NCBI RefSeq assembly: GCF_016406125.1
Contig: NZ_CP066339.1
Location: 4,216,001-4,280,000 of the forward strand
Length of the DNA stretch: 64,000 nt
Direction of reading: 5' to 3'
Source: Alicyclobacillus sp. SO9
GTDB taxonomy: Bacteria; Bacillota; Bacilli; Alicyclobacillales; Alicyclobacillaceae
Both the position numbers and the translations under genes were made by a program. This document shows positions 53,559 to 64,000 of this stretch, piece after piece (the stretch's first letter is position 1; the number at the start of each line of letters is the position of its first letter). A model generated the notes under the pieces. It was given only the letters and a program-made list of their open reading frames with translations. It was not told the DNA's origin and did no database searches.

Positions 53559-55553
53559 ATGTCTATAGAAGCACCAACGACATACAATGAGTCTTCAATT
53601 CATGTTCTCGAAGGCCTTGCCGCGATTAGAAAGCGCCCAGGAATGTATGTGGGCGGTACAGGTGTGCAGGGATTCCACCACTTGTTCAAGGAAATCATCG
53701 ACAATGCAGTGGATGAAGCCTTGGCCGGATACTGCAATCGCATCGATGTCATCATTCATGAAGACAACAGCCTGTCTGTCAACGACAACGGACGAGGCAT
53801 TCCCTTTGGTATGCATGAAACAGGAAAGCGAACCATAGAGGTTGCGTTAACTGTGCTTCACAGCGGCGGCAAATTTGGGGAAGAAGGCAGCGGATATAAG
53901 GTGTCAGGAGGGCTGCACGGCGTCGGCCTGACAACGGTCAACGCTTTATCCAAGTGGCTTGAAGTCACGATTGTACGCGATGGAAAGCAATATGTTCAAA
54001 AATACATCAGCGAAACGATTGTAAAAGACGGGAAAGAACGGGACATTATTGGTGAACCTCAGGAACCAACGATTACACCTGTACAGGGGCACCCGTCAGG
54101 AACAAAAATTCGCTTCTTGCCAGACGCGCAAATCTTCGGCAACATCCACTTCCAAAAAGGCATCATTGAAGAGCGCATTCGGATGATGGCGTACTTGAAT
54201 TCAGGCCTGACCATTACACTGACCGATGAGCGGAATCACGACGAGACGCAGGTCTTCTGTTACGAAGGTGGTCTTGCCGAGTTTGCAGTGTTTTTGAATG
54301 AAGACAAAAGGCCATTACAAAACCCTGTGTCTTTTTCCGGCACAGCGCAGAACGTCAGCGTTGAAATTGGCCTGCAGTACACAGAGGGCTATGCCGAGAC
54401 TTTTGCGAGTTTCGTCAACTGTATTCCTACGAAAAGCGGAGGTACCCATGTTCGAGGCTTTAAAACCGCGTTTACCCGTACCTTTAACGATTACGCCAAG
54501 ACCAACGGTCTCTTAAAGGAAAATCAGGATAACCTGGAAGGAGACCTCATTCGCGAAGGCATGACCGCTGTATTGTCGGTCAGTATTGAAAATCCTGAGT
54601 TTGTCGGGCAAACAAAGGACGAACTGGCGAATCGCGAGGTACAGAATATTGTCAGCAGCATTGTCTCCGAACAATTAGGAGCCTATCTCGACAAGAACCG
54701 TGACTTTGCAGAAACTGTCATTGAAAGGGCTTTGGTCTCCAAAAGAGCGCGTGAAGCTGCAAAAAAGGCGTCTGAAGACATTCGAACCGGGAAAAACAAG
54801 AAGGACAAGAACGGCAGAAGAAAGGTTCTCGTAGAGAAGTTGACGCCGCCGCAAAGCAACGACTTTGACAAAAACGAACTGTTTATCGTAGAAGGGGATT
54901 CTGCAGGCGGTTCAGCAAAACAGGGCCGTGACTTTCGCCATCAAGGCATACTGCCCCTGCGCGGTAAATCTTTGAACGTGGAAAAAGAGAACGACCTTTC
55001 CAAAATCCTGAAGAACGCCGAGATTGCCGCTATTGTCGATTCCATCGGAGCCGGCATCGGAGCATCCTTTGATTTGGAACAGTGCCGCTATGGAAAAATT
55101 ATCATCATGAGCGACGCCGATCCCGACGGCGGGCACATTCAGTCCCTCCTCATCACCCTGTTTTATCAGTACATGCGGCACCTGGTTGAAGCCGGGCGCT
55201 TGTATATCGCCATGCCCCCTCTGTATAAAATTAGTTATAACAAGGGAAAAGGCAAGAAGAAGCAACAAGAAGTGCAGTATGTGTGGACGGACGAAGAGTT
55301 GGACCAGCTGCGTGCCGAACTCAACCAAACTAAGACAGCGTTTGAATTGCAGCGCTACAAAGGTCTGGGTGAGATGAACCCCGAGCAACTCTGGGAAACC
55401 ACTATGTGCCCGGAAACCAGAACACTGATTCAGGTTGAGGTTGCAGACCCTAGTGTTGCCGAGCGCAGAATCACGACCTTAATGGGCAACAAATCAGATT
55501 TGCGAAAACAGTGGCTGTACGAACACGTCGACTTCAACTCTTACGAAGAATAG
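53559..55553 (+). CDS. parE: DNA topoisomerase IV subunit B
   Basis: A 664-residue type IIA topoisomerase ATPase subunit. The GHKL ATPase domain shows [24 protein letters not shown] and [16 protein letters not shown]; the Toprim region has [26 protein letters not shown] and [11 protein letters not shown], where the metal-binding aspartates are kept. Pairing with a parC 13 bases downstream and absence of nearby dnaA/recF favour ParE over GyrB. ATG preceded by GGAGG. It decatenates daughter chromosomes. Confidence 0.94.
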   Translation: MSIEAPTTYNESSIHVLEGLAAIRKRPGMYVGGTGVQGFHHLFKEIIDNAVDEALAGYCNRIDVIIHEDNSLSVNDNGRGIPFGMHETGKRTIEVALTVLHSGGKFGEEGSGYKVSGGLHGVGLTTVNALSKWLEVTIVRDGKQYVQKYISETIVKDGKERDIIGEPQEPTITPVQGHPSGTKIRFLPDAQIFGNIHFQKGIIEERIRMMAYLNSGLTITLTDERNHDETQVFCYEGGLAEFAVFLNEDKRPLQNPVSFSGTAQNVSVEIGLQYTEGYAETFASFVNCIPTKSGGTHVRGFKTAFTRTFNDYAKTNGLLKENQDNLEGDLIREGMTAVLSVSIENPEFVGQTKDELANREVQNIVSSIVSEQLGAYLDKNRDFAETVIERALVSKRAREAAKKASEDIRTGKNKKDKNGRRKVLVEKLTPPQSNDFDKNELFIVEGDSAGGSAKQGRDFRHQGILPLRGKSLNVEKENDLSKILKNAEIAAIVDSIGAGIGASFDLEQCRYGKIIIMSDADPDGGHIQSLLITLFYQYMRHLVEAGRLYIAMPPLYKISYNKGKGKKKQQEVQYVWTDEELDQLRAELNQTKTAFELQRYKGLGEMNPEQLWETTMCPETRTLIQVEVADPSVAERRITTLMGNKSDLRKQWLYEHVDFNSYEE

Positions 55554-55566
55554 AGGGGTTTCCAAG

Positions 55567-58011
55567 ATGTCAAATACCGAAAAAACGATTTTGACGGACA
55601 TTTCCGAGCTGCTGGGAGACCGATTTGGACGCTACTCCAAATACACCATCCAGCACCGCGCAATCCCTGATGCGCGCGATGGCCTAAAGCCTGTGCAACG
55701 CCGCATTTTGTATGCGATGTATCTCGCAGGCAACACGCATGACAAAGGCTACCGTAAATCTGCAAAGACGGTAGGAGACGTCATGGGGAACTACCACCCC
55801 CACGGCGACTCGTCGATTTATGAAGCCATGGTGCATTTGGCGCAGCCGTTCAAAACGAATCAACCGTTAATCGACGGTCACGGAAACTGGGGCTCAATCG
55901 ACAAGGACCCCCCCGCCGCAATGAGGTATACAGAAGCCAGGCTCTCGCCCTACGCTTTGGAACTCCTGGCAGACATCAAAAAAGACACAGTCCGGATGGT
56001 TCCAAACTTCGATGAAACCACGACTGAGCCTATTGTGTTGCCAGCGCGGCTGCCAAACCTGCTGATTAACGGCGCATCAGGGATTGCCAGCGGCTTTGCG
56101 ACAAACATTCCACCCCACAATCCGAAGGATGTTGTGGAAGCTTGCACTGTCTATCTCAAGAACAAAAATGTGACCAATGAAGAATTAATCGAGATTATTA
56201 AAGCCCCGGATTTCCCTACAGGCTGTGAAGTAATGGATACCGATGGAATTCGTGCCATTTATACAACGGGATCGGGCAGCTTTGTCATGTCGGCTCGAAT
56301 GGAGCGGGAACAGCCAAAAAAAGGCGGACCTCAACTGGTTTTCTCCCACTTACCGTATAACGCCGTAAAACAGCAAATTGTCGTTGCTTTGCAGGAGATT
56401 GTGCTGAATCGAGACATTGAGGGAATTGTGGAAGTCCGGGACGAAACAGACCGCAAACACGGAATGACTGGTGCTCGTATCGTTGTCGAACTAAAGCGGG
56501 GCTTGACGGAAGATCAGATGGATTCCATCGTTGCCTACCTGTATAAAAACACCGACTTGATGTCCTACTACCGCGCGAATATGACAGCCATCGTCAACGG
56601 CAGTCCTGAGAAAATGGACCTGAAGAAATTTGTTGCGGCCTATATTGAGCATCAACGAGAGATCATCCGCAATCGTACCCAGTTCGATCTCAACAAGGCA
56701 AAGGAACGCTTCCACATTGTTGAAGGCTACATTAAGGCTCTGGACAGTCTCGATGAAGTCATTGCTATTATCCGAGGGTCCAAAGACCGAAAAGACGCAG
56801 TTGAACAACTCATAAGCCGTATCGAACTGACAGAGATCCAGGCCAATGCAATTCTCGATTTACGTTTGTATCGCCTGACCAACATGGAAATTGACAGTTT
56901 TAAAAAAGAGTGGGAAGACTTGCAAAGAATCATCCGCAAACTAGAAGGCATTCTTTCATCTGCAACAAAACTAGATAAGGTCATTGAAAGAGAACTGAGC
57001 GAATTTGTAAAAAACTATACATATGAACGCCTGTCTCCGATTAAGGAAGAAGTCAAACAACTCAATGTAGACGTCAGTATGACCATTCCTGAAGAAGATG
57101 TATATGTCGTATTAACCAGAAACGGCTACATCAAGAGACTTAGCAAAAGAGCGTACATGGGTATCGAGCGAATCGAAGGAATTAACTTGAAACTAGGAGA
57201 CAGCGTCCAAACCACCGTATCCGCCAAGACAACGGACACACTGCTCCTGTTTACTTCAAGCGGCAGCTACTATTCACTACTGGCTTACAGAGTTCCGGAA
57301 GGAAAATGGAAAGACGAAGGCAGTCCGCTGCACACTGTGCTTCCAGTCGGGAATGAGGATAAGATTGTGGCGATTCTTCCCATAGAAGACTTTGAAGCAG
57401 AATTATCCTTGTGCTTTCTCACTGCGCAAGGAATGGCGAAGAAGACGAGCTTGAAAGAGTACAAAACTGACAGGTCTGTCGCTGTGCGGGCATTAAAACT
57501 AAAGGACAAGGACGAACTGAGAGACGTGTTTGCGGCCAACGAAGATGAACGGTTCATCACTGTTACAGAACGAGGATTTGTCGGTTTATACGACCAGCCA
57601 GATGTCCCGCTTGCCGGCAAAAACACGCTTGGCGTAAAAGTCATATCGCTGAGCCGAAACGATTCGGTGCTGCAAGGATACAGAGTAGGAAAAGATACCC
57701 CGTTCCAAGTCATCCTGTTTGAGCAGCACGGTTACTACCGCATTGTGCCGTCGCAGCGCCTGCCAGGAAAAAAACGAGGCAACAAAGGAACCCAGGCCTG
57801 GAAAAGCTTGAAATCTGAAGACCGGATTGTAACCGGACTGCTTGCGCACGGTATGCTGCAAAGGCCGCTTGCTGGTGCCTATATCGTTGATGGACGACAG
57901 TTGGAGAAATTCGAACTGGATGTAACACCAACAGCCGCACTTCCTGTGCAATACGCGCCACTTGACTTACATTCTGTGGTTACAGATATTATTACAATGC
58001 CGCAGAAATAA
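55567..58011 (+). CDS. parC: DNA topoisomerase IV subunit A
   Basis: An 814-residue breakage-reunion subunit. The catalytic Tyr121 lies in MRYTEARLS; the quinolone-resistance region [12 protein letters not shown] has Ser82 and Glu86, the sensitive-type residues. The C-terminal domain forms beta-pinwheel repeats (about 495-814, for example [17 protein letters not shown] and [15 protein letters not shown]) and lacks the GyrA box of gyrase, which agrees with ParC. It shares an operon with parE. Confidence 0.94.
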   Translation: MSNTEKTILTDISELLGDRFGRYSKYTIQHRAIPDARDGLKPVQRRILYAMYLAGNTHDKGYRKSAKTVGDVMGNYHPHGDSSIYEAMVHLAQPFKTNQPLIDGHGNWGSIDKDPPAAMRYTEARLSPYALELLADIKKDTVRMVPNFDETTTEPIVLPARLPNLLINGASGIASGFATNIPPHNPKDVVEACTVYLKNKNVTNEELIEIIKAPDFPTGCEVMDTDGIRAIYTTGSGSFVMSARMEREQPKKGGPQLVFSHLPYNAVKQQIVVALQEIVLNRDIEGIVEVRDETDRKHGMTGARIVVELKRGLTEDQMDSIVAYLYKNTDLMSYYRANMTAIVNGSPEKMDLKKFVAAYIEHQREIIRNRTQFDLNKAKERFHIVEGYIKALDSLDEVIAIIRGSKDRKDAVEQLISRIELTEIQANAILDLRLYRLTNMEIDSFKKEWEDLQRIIRKLEGILSSATKLDKVIERELSEFVKNYTYERLSPIKEEVKQLNVDVSMTIPEEDVYVVLTRNGYIKRLSKRAYMGIERIEGINLKLGDSVQTTVSAKTTDTLLLFTSSGSYYSLLAYRVPEGKWKDEGSPLHTVLPVGNEDKIVAILPIEDFEAELSLCFLTAQGMAKKTSLKEYKTDRSVAVRALKLKDKDELRDVFAANEDERFITVTERGFVGLYDQPDVPLAGKNTLGVKVISLSRNDSVLQGYRVGKDTPFQVILFEQHGYYRIVPSQRLPGKKRGNKGTQAWKSLKSEDRIVTGLLAHGMLQRPLAGAYIVDGRQLEKFELDVTPTAALPVQYAPLDLHSVVTDIITMPQK

Positions 58012-58041
58012 GGAAAACACCAAATGCTGGCCCGACTTAAA

Positions 58042-58070
58042 AATTCAGCGGGGACAATCCCCGCTGAATT
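58042..58070 (-). terminator. Terminator between parC and citrate synthase genes
   Basis: A 13-base-pair perfect stem, AATTCAGCGGGGA (58042-58054) and TCCCCGCTGAATT (58058-58070), with a three-base loop. On the minus strand it runs on as TTTTTAAG, so it chiefly ends the citrate synthase transcript and may also serve parC. Confidence 0.8.
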
Positions 58071-58155
58071 CAACCTGTAAGTATTTCGAACCCACTCATG
58101 GCATATTACTATCTACCTGTGATGTACGGTTAAACCATGTTGCGTCTACGCCGTA

Positions 58156-59463
58156 TTACTGAATACCAGCCCATTTTTCGAGCATGTCTGTCGTGACAGA
58201 TTTTGGTCGCTCGATGGGATAACCAAGGGCTCTGTCCCAGATGATGTTTGACAATACTCCCAGTGCTCTGCCAATGCCAAACAGTACCGTATAGAAGTCA
58301 TATTCAACAATCCCGTAATGCCACTGGATAACACCGGAATGAGCATCCACATTGGGCCACGGGTCCTTGACTTTTCCCAGCGATGACAAAACTGGCGGAA
58401 CCACTTCAAAGAGCATAGAGACGACTTCAAACAGTGGATCGTCTTGGAGATGTTTCAACGCGAACTCTCTTTGCGCTATGTAGCGTGGATCCGTTCTCCT
58501 CAAAACAGCGTGGCCATACCCAGGAATCACTTGGCCGTTTGACAGTGTTTCCTCAACAAACCTCTTCAACTCGTCTTTTGTTGGAACTTTTCCTCCCAGG
58601 TTCTTCTCCACAGTTTCTTGAATCCATTTCAGAACTTCCTGGTTGGCGAGACCATGTAACGGGCCCGCTAAACCGCCCATCGCTGCAGAATACGAGTAAT
58701 ACACATCAGACAACGCGGATGCCACCAAGTGGGCTGTGTGGGCAGATACGTTTCCGCTCTCGTGGTCAGAGTGGATGATAAAGTACATACGCGCCACATC
58801 GTCATACGGAGTTGCAATTCCCATCATATTGGCAAAATCACCGCCTAAGTCTAAAGAAGGGTCAGAGGCAATGACTGTATCGTCCTTATATTTCAATCTA
58901 TAAATATAGGCTCCAAGAGTTGGTAACTTCGCCATCAAGTCCAATGCATCTTCGTACATTGATTCCCAACCAGTAGCCTTATTGTATTTACCATTTTTGT
59001 AATCTGCAGCAAACTTCGATTCTCTCTGCATCGCCAGAATGCCTGCCGCAAACATGGTCATCGGGTGGGTATCTCTCGGCATAGCCCTTAGGGTATCCTT
59101 CACGTACTCAGGGAGGTTTCTTCTGTCTTTAAGGTCTTCGGCCAACTCCTGTGCTTCTTCCAATGTCGGAATATCGCCGGTGAGAAGCAACCAGAAATGG
59201 CCTTCTACATAGGGCATTTCAGAGCCCGGTACCTTTGGCAATTTGTCCAGCACCTCGGGAATCGTGTATCCGCGAAATCTGATGCCCTCATCGGGATCGA
59301 GATAAGAAATATCTGTTACCAACGATTTAATGCCTCTCATCCCGCCGGCTGCCTGTGCGATTGTAACCTCATCAATCTTGACACTGCCGTACTCCTTCAA
59401 AAGTCTGGTTGTACGTTCCCTATGCTGAGTAATTTTTTCAGCCAACTTCTCTTTTAATGACAT
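58156..59463 (-). CDS. Citrate synthase, mitochondrial (eukaryotic) type
   Basis: A 435-residue citrate synthase whose sequence resembles the mitochondrial enzyme much more than bacterial GltA or CitZ. It shows HSDHESGNVSAHTAHLVASAL (His234 region), MGGLAGPLHGLANQEVLKW with His270, PGYGHAVLRRTDPRYIAQRE with His318 and PWPNVDAHSGVI with Asp373. Length and motif spacing fit the eukaryotic-type group. It condenses acetyl-CoA and oxaloacetate, the latter supplied by PEP carboxylase and by Mqo across the intergenic region. The ATG follows GGGAGG. A cre-like site lies 175 bases upstream. Confidence 0.93.
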   Translation of the reverse strand: MSLKEKLAEKITQHRERTTRLLKEYGSVKIDEVTIAQAAGGMRGIKSLVTDISYLDPDEGIRFRGYTIPEVLDKLPKVPGSEMPYVEGHFWLLLTGDIPTLEEAQELAEDLKDRRNLPEYVKDTLRAMPRDTHPMTMFAAGILAMQRESKFAADYKNGKYNKATGWESMYEDALDLMAKLPTLGAYIYRLKYKDDTVIASDPSLDLGGDFANMMGIATPYDDVARMYFIIHSDHESGNVSAHTAHLVASALSDVYYSYSAAMGGLAGPLHGLANQEVLKWIQETVEKNLGGKVPTKDELKRFVEETLSNGQVIPGYGHAVLRRTDPRYIAQREFALKHLQDDPLFEVVSMLFEVVPPVLSSLGKVKDPWPNVDAHSGVIQWHYGIVEYDFYTVLFGIGRALGVLSNIIWDRALGYPIERPKSVTTDMLEKWAGIQ

Positions 59464-59501
59464 ATAGAATCCTCCCTCAGTAAGTGATGTATATGATTCC
59501 C

Positions 59502-59528
59502 TGTTCTAATGCCGTTAGACCTAGAACA
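59502..59528. promoter_or_regulatory. Inverted repeat just upstream of citrate synthase
   Basis: TGTTCTA and TAGAACA form seven-base arms separated by 13 bases, beginning 39 bases upstream of the citrate synthase start codon. It could be a repressor operator or part of an mRNA leader hairpin. Confidence 0.35.
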
Positions 59529-59637
59529 AGTTTCCCCGTTTGTGAAGGGAACTACCTACCCGCAAACTGTGTACACAGAACACGTTCCCCCCCTTCCATA
59601 TTAGTGCTCCAAATCTGATATGCAATACCAACCACAC

Positions 59638-59651
59638 TGTAAGCGGATACA
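59638..59651. promoter_or_regulatory. cre-like site upstream of citrate synthase
   Basis: TGTAAGCGGATACA matches the CcpA consensus TGWAANCGNTNWCA at every defined position but one. CcpA control of citrate synthase is established in Bacillus subtilis, which supports the assignment. Confidence 0.45.
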
Positions 59652-60259
59652 AGTTTGCCTATCTTATAATTATAGAGATTTCATACAATTTGGAGTGATT
59701 TCGGGACGGAACGGTTTATTCCGTGATACACCCTTGTGTGTGCCGACAAATCGTCATTCATTAAAAAGTATTCACCACCTTGAATTCACCACTGAACGCG
59801 CTTTCGCTGTCGGCTGTAACGTACCGAGTGTAAGGAAAGCATTAAGAAAATACCCGTTGTTTCCACGAAATGAAAAGGACGAGATTAGCACTCGCCCCGC
59901 ATGACCTATGTTAAGTATAACTCCAGTCTCGACGAAAACACGTGACAATTTTGTGGATTCTATATAAACTGCACTTTGATTTCCCCAAGACTGTCTAGAA
60001 ATTCATTGATTCAGATCAAGCCAAAATGAGCGAAAGACTGGTATAAATAGATGTTGAAGCAATAGATCGGCATACTCTCTTTTTACTAGTTCACACTTGC
60101 CATATAATAGTATGGGGTGGAAACTGTAATAGTAGCTATAGACTATGATATGGTTAGTAGAGAGACAAAAGGTGTGTTTCGACGAAAGACTCGCTTCTAA
60201 CAGCGCCGAAGCAGGAGTGCCTACTTTATTCATAATCCACATGATAAGGAAGGTTTGCT

Positions 60260-61768
60260 ATGGAAGGGACACAGAACAAAACTGATGTGATTCTAATTGG
60301 AGCAGGTATCATGAGTGCAACTTTAGGATCATTGCTGAAGGAGTTAGCACCTGACTGGAACATCAAAGTTTTTGAGAAACTTGACAGTGCTGGAGAAGAA
60401 AGCTCAAATGAATGGAATAATGCCGGCACCGGCCATTCCGCGCTTTGTGAGCTCAACTACACATCCGAAAATGCTGATGGATCAATGGATATCAGTAAAG
60501 CCATACGAGTAAATGAACAGTTTCAACTCTCAAGGCAATTTTGGTCTTACTTGGTTGACAACGGGCTGATTCATAATCCAGAAGAATTTATCTCGCCACT
60601 TCCTCATATGAGTTTCGTTCAAGGGGAAGATAACGTGAGGTTCTTAAAAAAACGCTTTAACGTCTTGTCAAAGCACCCTCTGTTTCAAGGGATGGAGTTT
60701 ACTGACGACCCGCAACAGCTAAAAGAATGGATTCCTCTCATGATGGAGGGCCGAACTTCTGATGAGCCTATAGCAGCCACAAAAATCGATTCTGGAACTG
60801 ACGTGAACTTTGGGGCTTTGACACGAATACTGTTCAGCCACTTGGAGTCCAAGAACGTAAATGTGCAGTACAGACACAATGTAGAAGACATCAAACGTAC
60901 ACCAGACGGATTGTGGGACGTAAAAGTACGTGACATGAACACTGGGATAACTCAGTCTGTGACTTCCAACTTTGTGTTTATCGGCGCTGGCGGCGGCAGC
61001 TTGCCTTTGTTGCAGAAGACTGGTATTCCCGAGTCGAAACACGTTGGCGGATTCCCAGTCAGTGGACTGTTTATGGTTTGCAACAACCCTGAAGTTGCAG
61101 ATTTGCACCATGCCAAGGTCTACGGTAAAGCGAAAGTCGGTGCTCCCCCAATGTCCGTTCCGCACCTTGATACCAGACATATTGACAATAAAAGAACATT
61201 GCTGTTCGGGCCATTTGCTGGTTTTTCACCAAAGTTCTTGAAGACGGGGTCCAATTTTGACCTGATAAACTCCGTTAAACCGAACAATCTCGTTACGATG
61301 TTGGCAGCGGGACTGAAAGAAATGTCTTTGACTAAGTACTTGGTTCAACAACTCATGCTGTCAAATGAAGACCGGATGGAACAATTGCGTGAGTTTATCC
61401 CTAATGCCAAAAGCGAGGATTGGGATATTGTAACGGCAGGGCAACGAGTGCAAGTTATTAAAGACACTGAAAAAGGCGGCAAGGGAACATTGCAGTTCGG
61501 GACAGAAGTAGTTAGTTCCTCTGATGGATCAATTGCTGCCTTGCTCGGTGCATCGCCGGGTGCCTCTACGGCCGTTCACGTGATGCTCGACGTACTGGAT
61601 AGGTGTTTTCCTGGAGAAATGAAATCCTGGCACCCTAAAATCAAAGAAATGATTCCGTCATTTGGCGTCTCGTTGGCAGATTCTCCGGCTTTGTTCCGCG
61701 AGATCCATGCCTCCACATCGCAATCTCTTGGCTTAATGGAACCGGAACGAGAATTGGCCTACAGTTGA
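60260..61768 (+). CDS. mqo: Malate:quinone oxidoreductase
   Basis: A 502-residue FAD-dependent membrane-associated enzyme oxidising malate to oxaloacetate with transfer of electrons to quinone. It has the FAD dinucleotide fold [20 protein letters not shown], then [31 protein letters not shown], the fingerprint of Mqo, and [34 protein letters not shown]-terminal [25 protein letters not shown] is also typical. The ATG follows AAGGAAGG. Divergent from citrate synthase, it provides oxaloacetate for that enzyme. Confidence 0.95.
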   Translation: MEGTQNKTDVILIGAGIMSATLGSLLKELAPDWNIKVFEKLDSAGEESSNEWNNAGTGHSALCELNYTSENADGSMDISKAIRVNEQFQLSRQFWSYLVDNGLIHNPEEFISPLPHMSFVQGEDNVRFLKKRFNVLSKHPLFQGMEFTDDPQQLKEWIPLMMEGRTSDEPIAATKIDSGTDVNFGALTRILFSHLESKNVNVQYRHNVEDIKRTPDGLWDVKVRDMNTGITQSVTSNFVFIGAGGGSLPLLQKTGIPESKHVGGFPVSGLFMVCNNPEVADLHHAKVYGKAKVGAPPMSVPHLDTRHIDNKRTLLFGPFAGFSPKFLKTGSNFDLINSVKPNNLVTMLAAGLKEMSLTKYLVQQLMLSNEDRMEQLREFIPNAKSEDWDIVTAGQRVQVIKDTEKGGKGTLQFGTEVVSSSDGSIAALLGASPGASTAVHVMLDVLDRCFPGEMKSWHPKIKEMIPSFGVSLADSPALFREIHASTSQSLGLMEPERELAYS

Positions 61769-61787
61769 TTAAATTCCAGGGACCCGT

Positions 61788-61814
61788 GGGAGGCCTCATT
61801 GGCCTCCCGTTGTG
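61788..61814 (+). terminator. Terminator of mqo
   Basis: GGGAGGCC (61788-61795) pairs with GGCCTCCC (61801-61808) around TCATT, followed by GTTGTGTTTTG. It lies between converging mqo and MATE genes. Confidence 0.75.
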
Positions 61815-61820
61815 TTTTGT

Positions 61821-63152
61821 CTAAACAAGGTGCGTCACGAATGCACGCTTTCTCCGATACCACGTAAAAATCACTGATCGTATCATGTTATCCACAGCAA
61901 TACTTGCCCACACTGCCGGCAACCCGAACCCCATTCTCCAACCAAAGACGTATACACCAACTGAGCGAATGCACCAGATTCCTATGGTTGTCACCATCAT
62001 AGGAAACCTAGTGTTTCCTCCGACTTGTATTGTAGCCGTGTCAATCACAACAGAAGACATAAAGGGCTGGGAGATGGTGTCAATGGCCAGAATAACAGTC
62101 AACAGGTTGATAACGTGGGTACTGTGTGTGTAAAACTGGGCAATCCACGGACTAAATATGCACAAGAGGCCAGTAATCACGGTCATCGAGACAGCAGCTT
62201 GTAAGTAGCTCCATCTCCGATAGGTATCAATCAAGCTTTTATGCCCCCTTCCAATCGCGTTTCCGATGGCCGCTGTGGCGGCAATGGAAAATCCTTCTCC
62301 TACGGCAGAGGCAAAGGGTGTCAGTGTCCCAGCGATGTTGTGAGTTGCATATACATCCACACCCATGCGCACAATGATTCCAAAATACAAAACTTGACCA
62401 AGTCGCTTGGACAACCGCTCTGCAGCCGCGGGCAGTGAAAATCGCATCATTTGTTTCAGTATGTCTAGTTGCAAAGTCAAATCTGCCTTGGACAGGGCAA
62501 TGGCTTCCAGGCAGCGGGATTTCCACCACAGCCGTGCCAGAGCATAAATCCGCACCACTAGAAGAGACAGTGCTGCTCCGCGTATACCTAGTGCAGGGAT
62601 AGGGCCAAATCCAAATATAAGCAGGTAATCCACGACAACGTGAATTGCGTTCATTTCAAGACCGATGCGCAAGGGAATTTTCGTCATGCCGATTGCACGG
62701 AATGCAGCGGACTGCGCTGTGAAGAGTGCAATTAAAGGTGCCATCGCCAAGACGATTTGAAAGTACGGTATTGCCGTTTGCAGTAGTGCCCCACGCGCTC
62801 CCATGATGCGTAACAGAGGAACCGAAAACAGCACCGAAGCAACACCCAGGACTGTGCCAACAACAAGAACAATGATAAAAGCATGCCAGATGGCAGCTCT
62901 GCCGGTTTTAAATTGTCTTGCACCAACATAGCGAGAGAGAGAGACTGACAAGGCAGTTGAAACGGCGGTGAAAACCGCTGTGTAAGTCAGCTTATAGATA
63001 TTGGTCACACCAACTGCTGCGACTGCTGCCAGACTGATATGAGCAATAAAAATCATATCAACTACGCCTAAAAAGTTTTGCAAGTAAGCTTCTCCAATCG
63101 CCGGCCATGCTATTGCAAAAATTCGCCTAGCAGCTTGCGGGACATGACTCAC
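61821..63152 (-). CDS. MATE family efflux transporter
   Basis: A 443-residue membrane protein with 12 helices in two MatE repeats, the DinF/NorM type. WPAIGEAYLQNFLGVVDMIFIAHIS opens the first repeat, and MRFSLPAAAERLSKRLGQVLYFGIIVRMG the second. The GTG at 63152 with GGAGGGGGGG upstream is preferred to the frame start at 63233. It exports drugs or metabolites with Na+ or H+; no substrate is evident. Confidence 0.88.
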   Translation of the reverse strand: MSHVPQAARRIFAIAWPAIGEAYLQNFLGVVDMIFIAHISLAAVAAVGVTNIYKLTYTAVFTAVSTALSVSLSRYVGARQFKTGRAAIWHAFIIVLVVGTVLGVASVLFSVPLLRIMGARGALLQTAIPYFQIVLAMAPLIALFTAQSAAFRAIGMTKIPLRIGLEMNAIHVVVDYLLIFGFGPIPALGIRGAALSLLVVRIYALARLWWKSRCLEAIALSKADLTLQLDILKQMMRFSLPAAAERLSKRLGQVLYFGIIVRMGVDVYATHNIAGTLTPFASAVGEGFSIAATAAIGNAIGRGHKSLIDTYRRWSYLQAAVSMTVITGLLCIFSPWIAQFYTHSTHVINLLTVILAIDTISQPFMSSVVIDTATIQVGGNTRFPMMVTTIGIWCIRSVGVYVFGWRMGFGLPAVWASIAVDNMIRSVIFTWYRRKRAFVTHLV

Positions 63153-63464
63153 GTAATCCCCCCCCTCCTTCACTACTTCACAGATGCTACTCGTACAAAG
63201 GGAGGCCCAACGGCCCCCCGAATATCTTATCAAAAGCTATAGCTCTCTTACATCTGTAGTGATTCAAAAACCCATCAGTCGATTCTGAAGTTTGACAGTT
63301 CGGTTTCATATAGAGGAACATTGAGCTGTTTACCAGCGTCCTAAAACCTTATGATATTTATACCGGATTTTATCTAAATTTTTCGTTAACTCCGCCTGAT
63401 TTTACCACAACCTGCCCAAAACTCACATGTACTATATCGTATTTGAGAATGAGGAGTGAAAGTA
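63153..63464. other. Divergent region between the MATE and LysR genes
   Basis: No gene is recognised in 312 bases. Promoters for both genes should lie here. A LysR regulator divergent from a transporter commonly regulates it. Confidence 0.45.
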
Positions 63465-64000
63465 GTGGAATTGCGATTATTGGAGTATTTCATGATGGTG
63501 TGTGAAGAACTGCATTTTACAAGAGCTGCTGAGCGATTGGGCATCAGTCAACCGACTTTGAGTCACCAAATTCGGGTTTTAGAGTCCCGCCTTAATACAC
63601 AATTGTTTCATCGCATCGGAAAAAAGGTTTACTTGAGCCAATCCGGCAAAATACTATTTGAACATACAAAACTGGTGTTTTACGAACTAACACAAGCCAC
63701 CTCAGAAATTAAAGAACTGCAGGGCTTACTCAGAGGAACTTTGGCCATTGGCTGTGCTGGCTCACATCTTTTAACCTCTGCAGCCATGTCATTTCACAGC
63801 CGTCATCCTGACATCGAACTCTCCATACTTGACCTCACCAGCAAAGAGACGATTGCCGGCCTTCTAAGTAATAAACTAGACATTGGAGTGATTTTCAAAG
63901 CATTCATTGGCCAACATTTTGAGTTTGTACCGCTGTTCAATGAGGAGCTTTTATTAGTGGTGGACAGACACCATCCGCTAGCCAACACACAGCAGATTGA
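63465..64000 (+). CDS. LysR family regulator, cut by the right edge
   Basis: The first 178 residues are visible. The helix-turn-helix is LRLLEYFMMVCEELHFTRAAERLGISQPTLSHQIRVLESRLNTQLFHR, of the CynR/BenM-like branch, followed by the effector domain (LAIGCAGSHLLTSAAMSFHSRHPDIELSILDL). The GTG at 63465 follows GAGGAG. It faces away from the MATE gene and may regulate it. The C-terminal part lies beyond the window. Confidence 0.9.
   Translation, partial: MELRLLEYFMMVCEELHFTRAAERLGISQPTLSHQIRVLESRLNTQLFHRIGKKVYLSQSGKILFEHTKLVFYELTQATSEIKELQGLLRGTLAIGCAGSHLLTSAAMSFHSRHPDIELSILDLTSKETIAGLLSNKLDIGVIFKAFIGQHFEFVPLFNEELLLVVDRHHPLANTQQI

Larger units (their letters stand above)
59464..60259. other. 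Divergent intergenic region between citrate synthase and mqo
   Basis: Nearly 800 bases without a credible gene. It holds an inverted repeat TGTTCTA / TAGAACA (59502-59508, 59522-59528), a cre-like site, and AT-rich promoter sequence for both genes. A frame of 94 codons at 59620-59904 lacks a ribosome binding site and family likeness. The length suggests complex regulation of the two TCA genes. Confidence 0.5.

Noticed and set aside
53559-58011. DNA gyrase (gyrB-gyrA) instead of topoisomerase IV
   Set aside because: No dnaA, dnaN or recF nearby, a short ATPase subunit, and no clear GyrA box in the C-terminal domain.
59620-59904. 94-codon frame between citrate synthase and mqo
   Set aside because: No ribosome binding site, composition unlike a real protein, and no recognised domain.

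Overview
The window looks like a chromosome segment of a spore-forming Firmicute of the Alicyclobacillus type. The grounds are strong AGGAGG-type ribosome binding sites with many GTG and TTG starts, a kumamolisin-like acid serine-carboxyl protease, a DUF1657 gene and a YjcZ-like small protein, a Firmicute-type BirA operator, and Bacillus-type PHO boxes. This is an inference from gene content; I recognised no rRNA or tRNA.

Layout. 1-5.6 kb: an MFS exporter cut by the left edge, a secreted S53 protease and phosphoglucomutase. 5.7-12.8 kb: a MoaB/MogA protein, a hydrolase, then a biotin-uptake locus in which bioY diverges from an ECF ATPase gene and a gene fusing the second ATPase to EcfT, with a BirA box between; then an EamA transporter and a quinone oxidoreductase. 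13-17 kb: a LacI regulator, gluconokinase and MFS permease (gluconate-type use). 17.1-20.0 kb: a gene-free tandem array of about 428-bp units carrying regularly spaced palindromes, with an intact IS1111-type IS110 element inserted in one palindrome. 20-36.9 kb: mostly housekeeping genes (PEP carboxylase, a beta-lactamase-fold protein, an atypical NRAMP, TerC, HAD phosphatase, TSUP, MOSC, small spore-type proteins, a TlpA thioredoxin, a glycosyltransferase, ddl, murF).

37-42 kb: the phosphate uptake locus in the order pstB-phoU-pstS-pstC-pstA, with one PHO box upstream of pstB and a second upstream of pstS. 42-50 kb: a YjcZ-like peptide, an MFS exporter, a sigma/anti-sigma pair, a GNAT-nitrilase fusion, a lipid kinase, two small paired membrane proteins and a LysR regulator. 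50-53.3 kb: an SCP2-ADH-ALDH operon. 53.5-58 kb: parE-parC. 58-61.8 kb: a mitochondrial-type citrate synthase and malate:quinone oxidoreductase. 61.8-64 kb: a MATE exporter and a LysR gene cut by the right edge.

The most notable material is (i) the palindrome array, (ii) the IS1111-type element, whose CT cores, sub-terminal inverted repeats and putative guide RNA segments can be read directly, and (iii) the dedicated, partly fused biotin ECF transporter with its BirA box.
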